DNA of 64,000 nt from Streptomyces minutiscleroticus (GTDB lineage Bacteria; Actinomycetota; Actinomycetes; Streptomycetales; Streptomycetaceae): the NCBI RefSeq assembly GCF_014650875.1, contig NZ_BMVU01000027.1:53999-117998 (forward strand). The letters run 5' to 3'. Shown in pieces: positions 60,338 through 64,000 of this stretch (positions are counted from its first letter, which is position 1; each line of letters opens with the position of its first letter). The notes under the pieces are model-generated. The model saw only the letters and a program-made list of their open reading frames with translations. It was not told the DNA's origin and searched no databases. Position numbers and translations under genes: made by a program.

Positions 60338-61372
60338 TCAGGAGCCGCTCCCCGCGGTCCCGCGGCCGGGGCCGCGGAAGGCGGAGCGGTAGGCGCTGGG
60401 CGAGGTGCCGAGAACCGCGTGGAAGTGCTGGCGCAGGTTGGTCGCCGTGCCGAGGCCCGACCGGGCGGCCACCTGCTCCACCGGCAGGTCGGACTCCTCC
60501 AGCAGTTCCCGCGCCCGCTCGACGCGCTGCCGGGTCAGCCAGGTCATCGGCGTCGTCCCGACCTCGTCGCGGAAGCGCCGGTTGAAGGTCCTGACGCTCA
60601 TGGCCTCCCGTTCCGCCAGCTGCCGGAGGGTGAGGGGCTCCTCCAGCCGCTCCAGGGCCCAGCCGCGGGCGGCCGCGGTGGAGGGCGACGAGGTGCCCGG
60701 CACCGGACGGCGGATGTACTGCACCTGGCCGCCCTCCCGGTGCGGGGGCACGACCGTGCGGCGGGCCACGTCGTTGGCGACCGCCGTCCCGAAGTCGCGC
60801 CGGATCATGTGCAGGCACAGGTCGATGCCGGACGCGCACCCCGCCGAGGTCAGCACGTCCCCGTTGTCGGTGTAGAGCACGTCGGCGTCCAGCCCGACGT
60901 GCGGGAAGAGGCGCGCGAACCGGTCGGCGTGACGCCAGTGCGTGGTCGCGGTCCGGCCGTCGAGCAGTCCCACCGAGGCCAGGAGGAAGGCTCCGGTGCA
61001 GATGGAGGCGGTGCGCGCACCCGGCCGTATGCGCTCCAGGACCCCGGCCAGCGGCGCCGGCAGCTCCGGCTCCGTCTGCTCGTAGTCCTCGTACGCGGAC
61101 AGCACGATCACGGTGTCGGCCTCGGCGGGTGCTTCGGGACCGTGTGCCACGTTGACGGTGAAGTCGCCGTCCGTGCGCACCGTGCCGGCGCGCGGCGCGC
61201 AGGTGACGATCTCGTACAGCGGCTCCCCGTCGGGCGACGCCCCCTTTCTGGCCTGCCCGAACAGCTGGTGCACGATGCCGAGTTCGAGGGAGGGGAACCC
61301 GTCGCGGACGAGGACGGCGACACGGTGACGGCGGGAGTCGGTGAAGACGGCCATGGCCACATTCTTGCGCAT
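60338..61372 (-). CDS. GlxA-type AraC regulator with DJ-1/PfpI domain
   Basis: A 344-residue regulator; ATG 61372 chosen, ATG 61354 also possible. The N-terminal GATase1/DJ-1 domain (VAVLVRDGFPSLELGIVHQL, TASICTGAFLLASVGLLDGR, TTHWRHADRFARLFP) contains the CTGAF elbow of GlxA-like proteins. The AraC HTH follows (TLRQLAEREAMSVRTFNRRF, GTTPMTWLTRQRVERARELL). The ligand is unknown. It is divergent from an MFS gene, with only 52 bp between the two starts, so it is the probable activator of that carrier. Confidence 0.92.
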   Translation of the reverse strand: MRKNVAMAVFTDSRRHRVAVLVRDGFPSLELGIVHQLFGQARKGASPDGEPLYEIVTCAPRAGTVRTDGDFTVNVAHGPEAPAEADTVIVLSAYEDYEQTEPELPAPLAGVLERIRPGARTASICTGAFLLASVGLLDGRTATTHWRHADRFARLFPHVGLDADVLYTDNGDVLTSAGCASGIDLCLHMIRRDFGTAVANDVARRTVVPPHREGGQVQYIRRPVPGTSSPSTAAARGWALERLEEPLTLRQLAEREAMSVRTFNRRFRDEVGTTPMTWLTRQRVERARELLEESDLPVEQVAARSGLGTATNLRQHFHAVLGTSPSAYRSAFRGPGRGTAGSGS

Positions 61373-61424
61373 GCCGTCCATCTGGACACTCGTCGCTCCG
61401 GTCCGGCGTACGCAGCCTGGAACC

Positions 61425-62810
61425 ATGGCACAGCGAACGCACCGCACCGCACCGTCCATGTCGTCCGCACCGTCCACGTCGTCCGCCGGACGGTCCGCGC
61501 CCCGCCGCGGCCCCCACCGGGCCTGGGCCGTCGCCGCGGGCGCGGGCGCGGCCGTCGTGACCGCCGGCGTCTTCACCACCGTCCCCGGCCTCCTGGCCAC
61601 CCCGCTGCACGACCAGTACGCCTGGGACCGCGGGCAGATCGCGCTCGCCGCCTCGGTCAACATGGTCCTCTTCGGTCTCACCGCGCCGTTCGCGGCGGCG
61701 CTGGCGGACCGCGTCGGGGTCCGTCGCGTCGCGACGGGCGCCCTGCTGCTCGTCGCCGCGGGCGCGCTGCTCACCACCGGGTTGTCGCAGCCCTGGCACC
61801 TGGTCCTGTACTGGGGCGTCCTGATCGGTGCGGGCGGCGGCTGCCTGACGATGAGCTTCGCCGCCCAGCTCACCGGCGTGTGGTTCGTCCGGCGGCGGGG
61901 CCTGGTCACCGGCGCCCTCGGCGCCGCCGCACACCTGGGCCAACTGCTCTTCCTGCCGCTGCTCGCGTGGGCCGTCGACCACTACCACTGGCGGGCCCCG
62001 GTGGTCACACTGGCGCTCGCGGCCCTGGTGGTCGCCGCCCTGGTGTGGCTGTCACTGCGCGACCACCCCGCCGACGCGGGCGTGTCCCCCTACGGGGCGC
62101 AGGGGTTCGTCCCCAAGCCGCCCCCGGCCGCCGGAGCGGTCCGCCGTACGCTGTCGGTCCTCCTCGCCGCGTCGCGCACCGGTACGTTCTGGCTGCTGGC
62201 GGGCCTGTTCGTCCTCTGCGGTGCCACCACCAACGGCATCATGTGGAGCAACTGGGTCCCCTCCGCCCACGACCACGGCATGCGGACCACCGCGGCGGCG
62301 TCCCTGCTCTCCCTCGTCGGCGTCTTCTCGTCCCTCGGGGCGGTGCTGTCCGGCTGGCTCACCGACCGGTTCGACCCGCGCCGCCTGCTGTGCCTGTACT
62401 TCGCCGTCCGCGCCCTGACGCTGTTCGCACTGCCGGCGGTCCTCTCGGCGCGGATCACACCGTCCCTGATCGCCTTCGTCGTGGTCTACGGCCTCGTCGA
62501 CGTCGCCACGGTCCCTCCCGTGATCGCCCTCGGCCGGCGCGCCTACGGGGACGACGGGCCCATCGTCTTCGGCTGGGTCAACGCGGCCCACCAGCTGGGC
62601 GCCGGGGCCTCGTCGTTCCTGGGCGCCGCGGCACGCGACGTGTTCGGCACGTACGACGTCGTGTGGACCGCGCTGGGCGTCGCCTGCGTCGCCGCGGCGC
62701 TGTCGGCGCCGGCGGCACGGCCCGGGCGGCGGCACGGGGACAGGCGGGGCCGTCCCACCCGACCGGACCGGGCACGACATGTCGGGTCCGGCGGACCGGC
62801 GCCTTCCTAG
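61425..62810 (+). CDS. MFS transporter divergent from the GlxA-type regulator
   Basis: A 461-residue 12-TM major facilitator from ATG 61425 with a weak GG site close before it. TM1 contains AVVTAGVFTTVPGLLATPLH, loop 2-3 LADRVGVRRV, and TM4-5 GAGGGCLTMSFAAQLTGVWF. GRRAYGDDGPIVFGWVNAAH lies near the end. It resembles the oxalate/formate or monocarboxylate-like antiporters more than drug pumps, but the substrate is not known. Regulation by the adjacent AraC-type protein is likely. Confidence 0.88.
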   Translation: MAQRTHRTAPSMSSAPSTSSAGRSAPRRGPHRAWAVAAGAGAAVVTAGVFTTVPGLLATPLHDQYAWDRGQIALAASVNMVLFGLTAPFAAALADRVGVRRVATGALLLVAAGALLTTGLSQPWHLVLYWGVLIGAGGGCLTMSFAAQLTGVWFVRRRGLVTGALGAAAHLGQLLFLPLLAWAVDHYHWRAPVVTLALAALVVAALVWLSLRDHPADAGVSPYGAQGFVPKPPPAAGAVRRTLSVLLAASRTGTFWLLAGLFVLCGATTNGIMWSNWVPSAHDHGMRTTAAASLLSLVGVFSSLGAVLSGWLTDRFDPRRLLCLYFAVRALTLFALPAVLSARITPSLIAFVVVYGLVDVATVPPVIALGRRAYGDDGPIVFGWVNAAHQLGAGASSFLGAAARDVFGTYDVVWTALGVACVAAALSAPAARPGRRHGDRRGRPTRPDRARHVGSGGPAPS

Positions 62811-62841
62811 GGTGGGAGCCGCAACGAGGAAGGGGACCAGG

Positions 62842-63720
62842 GTGCTGGACCGGCTGAACCGCGCCGTGGAGCACGTCGAGGCGCATCTCGACCAGCGGAT
62901 CGACGCGGCAGAACTCGCGCGGATCGCCATGACGTCGGAGTACCACTTCCGCCGTCTGTTCTCCGCGCTCGCGGGCATCCCGCTGTCGGAGTACGTCCGG
63001 CGCAGACGCATGACCGTCGCGGGCGCCGAGGTGCTCGCCGGCGAGCGGACGCTGCTGGAGATCGCGGTGCGCCACGGCTACGGCTCGGCGGAGGCGTTCG
63101 CGCGCGCCTTCCGCGCCGTGCACGGTGTGGGTCCGGGCGAGGCCCGGCGGACCGGCGCGGTGCTCCGGGCCCAGCAGCGGATCTCCTTCCGCCTCGTCGT
63201 CGAAGGGAGCAGCACCATGCGGTACAGGGTCGTGGAGAAGGAGGCGTTCCGGGTGGCCGGGAGGAAGGCGCGGGTGCCGTTGGTGCACGTGGGGGCGAAC
63301 CCCGCGATCGCCGAGTTCGTCCGGGGGATCGCCCCGGAGACGGTGCGGCGGATGGCCGCGCTGTCCGACCAGGAGCCGCGCGGCGTCGTCGCGGTGAGCG
63401 ACGACCTCGATCCCAGCCGGGCCGAGGGCACCGAACTCGACTACTACCACGGTGTGGTGACCGGCGCCGAGGTGCCCGGGGACCTGGACGTCCTCGCCGT
63501 CCCGGCGGGCACCTGGGCGGTCTTCGAGAGTTCCGGGCCCTTTCCGCAGGCCCTCCAGTTCCTGTGGCGCGACGTGTTCACACAGTGGTTCCCGTCGAAC
63601 CCGTACCAGAGCCGGCCGGGACCCGAGATCCTGCGCGTGGACGTCGTCGAGGGGGAGGGCGGCGAAGAGACCCGGGCGGACGCCGAGTTGTGGATCCCCG
63701 TGGAGCGGACCACGGCCTGA
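62842..63720 (+). CDS. AraC-family regulator with GyrI-like ligand domain
   Basis: A 292-residue protein from GTG 62842 with GAGGAAGGGG upstream. The HTH is N-terminal (AAELARIAMTSEYHFRRLFS, then TLLEIAVRHGYGSAEAFARA). The rest is a GyrI/effector-binding domain (YRVVEKEAFRVAGRKARVPL, VPAGTWAVFESSGPFPQALQ, ending LWIPV). This Rob/SoxS-like layout with the sensor at the C-terminus is typical of multidrug-responsive regulators. The gene stands 31 bp after the MFS stop on the same strand. Confidence 0.92.
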   Translation: MLDRLNRAVEHVEAHLDQRIDAAELARIAMTSEYHFRRLFSALAGIPLSEYVRRRRMTVAGAEVLAGERTLLEIAVRHGYGSAEAFARAFRAVHGVGPGEARRTGAVLRAQQRISFRLVVEGSSTMRYRVVEKEAFRVAGRKARVPLVHVGANPAIAEFVRGIAPETVRRMAALSDQEPRGVVAVSDDLDPSRAEGTELDYYHGVVTGAEVPGDLDVLAVPAGTWAVFESSGPFPQALQFLWRDVFTQWFPSNPYQSRPGPEILRVDVVEGEGGEETRADAELWIPVERTTA

Positions 63721-63866
63721 GGCCGCGGCCCGTCCGGTCCCTCACCGCCCGGGGCCACCGGCCGGCCCGGCACGGTGTACGGGCCGGCCGGCCCGATGCA
63801 CTCCGGTGCGGGGCCGGGCGCGTGTCTCTGTGCGGTCCGGTGGTGTGCGTGCGGGCGGCTCCTCCC

Positions 63867-63892
63867 GTATGGCTGGAATCATTCCGCCATAC
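63867..63892. promoter_or_regulatory. Palindromic operator-like sequence near the window end
   Basis: GTATGGC-T-GGAAT-C-ATTCC-GCCATAC: two nested inverted repeats (7+7 and 5+5 bp) with one unpaired base on the left. It lies in 280 bp without a gene (63721-64000). A further hairpin, 63916-63924 with 63937-63945, follows. It probably controls a gene beyond the window. Confidence 0.5.
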
Positions 63893-64000
63893 ACCTTCCA
63901 TGCGTCTCTGGCCTGTTTGCGCCCTTGTCTCCCTGTGGGCGCGAAGGTGAGTTTGTCGTTCCCGGGGCGCGGGGCGGCCGGCCGGGACCCGGCCGGCGGG

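Overview
The window reads as chromosomal DNA of a Streptomyces or very close actinomycete. By eye the GC content is above 70%, third codon positions are almost all G or C, GTG starts are common (with some TTG), Shine-Dalgarno boxes are GGAGG-like, and TTA leucine codons are almost absent. Gene families typical of the genus occur throughout: SpoIIE phosphatase, RsbW-like ATPase, AfsR/SARP regulator, LuxR-LAL regulator, HEAT/glycosyltransferase pair, MsiK-type sugar importer without its own ATPase, P450/ferredoxin pair. I see no rRNA, tRNA, CRISPR array, complete IS element or prophage. Genus assignment is inference; nothing here fixes the species.

Layout. 0.2-5.6 kb: a small repeat-containing acidic protein, a VOC protein, a GAF/SpoIIE phosphatase, an IR-bounded element at 3286-3472, an SDR and a YihY membrane protein. 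5.7-13.1 kb: an AAHS-type MFS carrier, then a sugar-acid catabolic locus (DeoR regulator, GntP permease and COG4091-like oxidoreductase, divergent from an OtnK-type kinase and OtnC-type aldolase). 13.2-21.1 kb: HU-like protein, RsbW-like ATPase, small membrane peptide, secreted His/Gly/Glu-rich protein, two lipoproteins, SARP regulator with a divergent alpha/beta hydrolase, MarR repressor with a near-perfect operator in front of a Bcr/CflA efflux pump. 22.9-31.2 kb: catalase, then a LacI-controlled GH2 glycosidase and sugar ABC importer with two matching operators. 31.2-34.8 kb: methyltransferase remnant, PPOX flavoprotein, 15-bp tandem repeat, P450 plus ferredoxin under a divergent TetR. 35-39 kb: fasciclin lipoprotein, molybdopterin oxidoreductase, SigK-like sigma factor and RskA-like anti-sigma factor. 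39.3-46.6 kb: DHA2 efflux pump, Doc-like toxin-antitoxin pair with an apparently leaderless promoter, voltage-gated channel homologue, DUF1152/HAD pair, Xre/TPR regulator. 46.8-53 kb: receiver protein, GAF histidine kinase, decayed HEAT and GT2 genes, large LAL regulator. 53.2-57 kb: secreted cutinase closely resembling PET-active enzymes, pirin, AhpD-like protein, SRPBCC protein. 57-60.3 kb: cobalamin riboswitch and btuFCD-type importer. 60.3-64 kb: GlxA-type AraC regulator divergent from an MFS carrier, an AraC/GyrI regulator and a palindrome near the window end.

How the genes fit together. Most of the window is local import, degradation and efflux modules, each with its own repressor. The best internal evidence for regulation is symmetrical DNA: TACATCGATGTA in front of both transcription units of the GH2/ABC locus, an 8+8 bp palindrome between marR and the efflux gene, and a GACAG/CTGTC repeat between tetR and the ferredoxin gene. 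Two genes carry a TTA codon (lipoprotein at 15347, channel at 41839), so they are candidates for bldA control.

The observations I rank highest are the structured repeat-like element at 3286-3472, where an inner 19-bp stem has five G-U pairs and no mismatch; the sugar-acid locus with a COG4091 oxidoreductase in place of the usual dehydrogenase; the PETase-like cutinase; the Doc-like toxin without its Fic active site; and the sigK/rskA/fasciclin/molybdoenzyme grouping. No database search was possible, so every family call is from recognition of sequence motifs.
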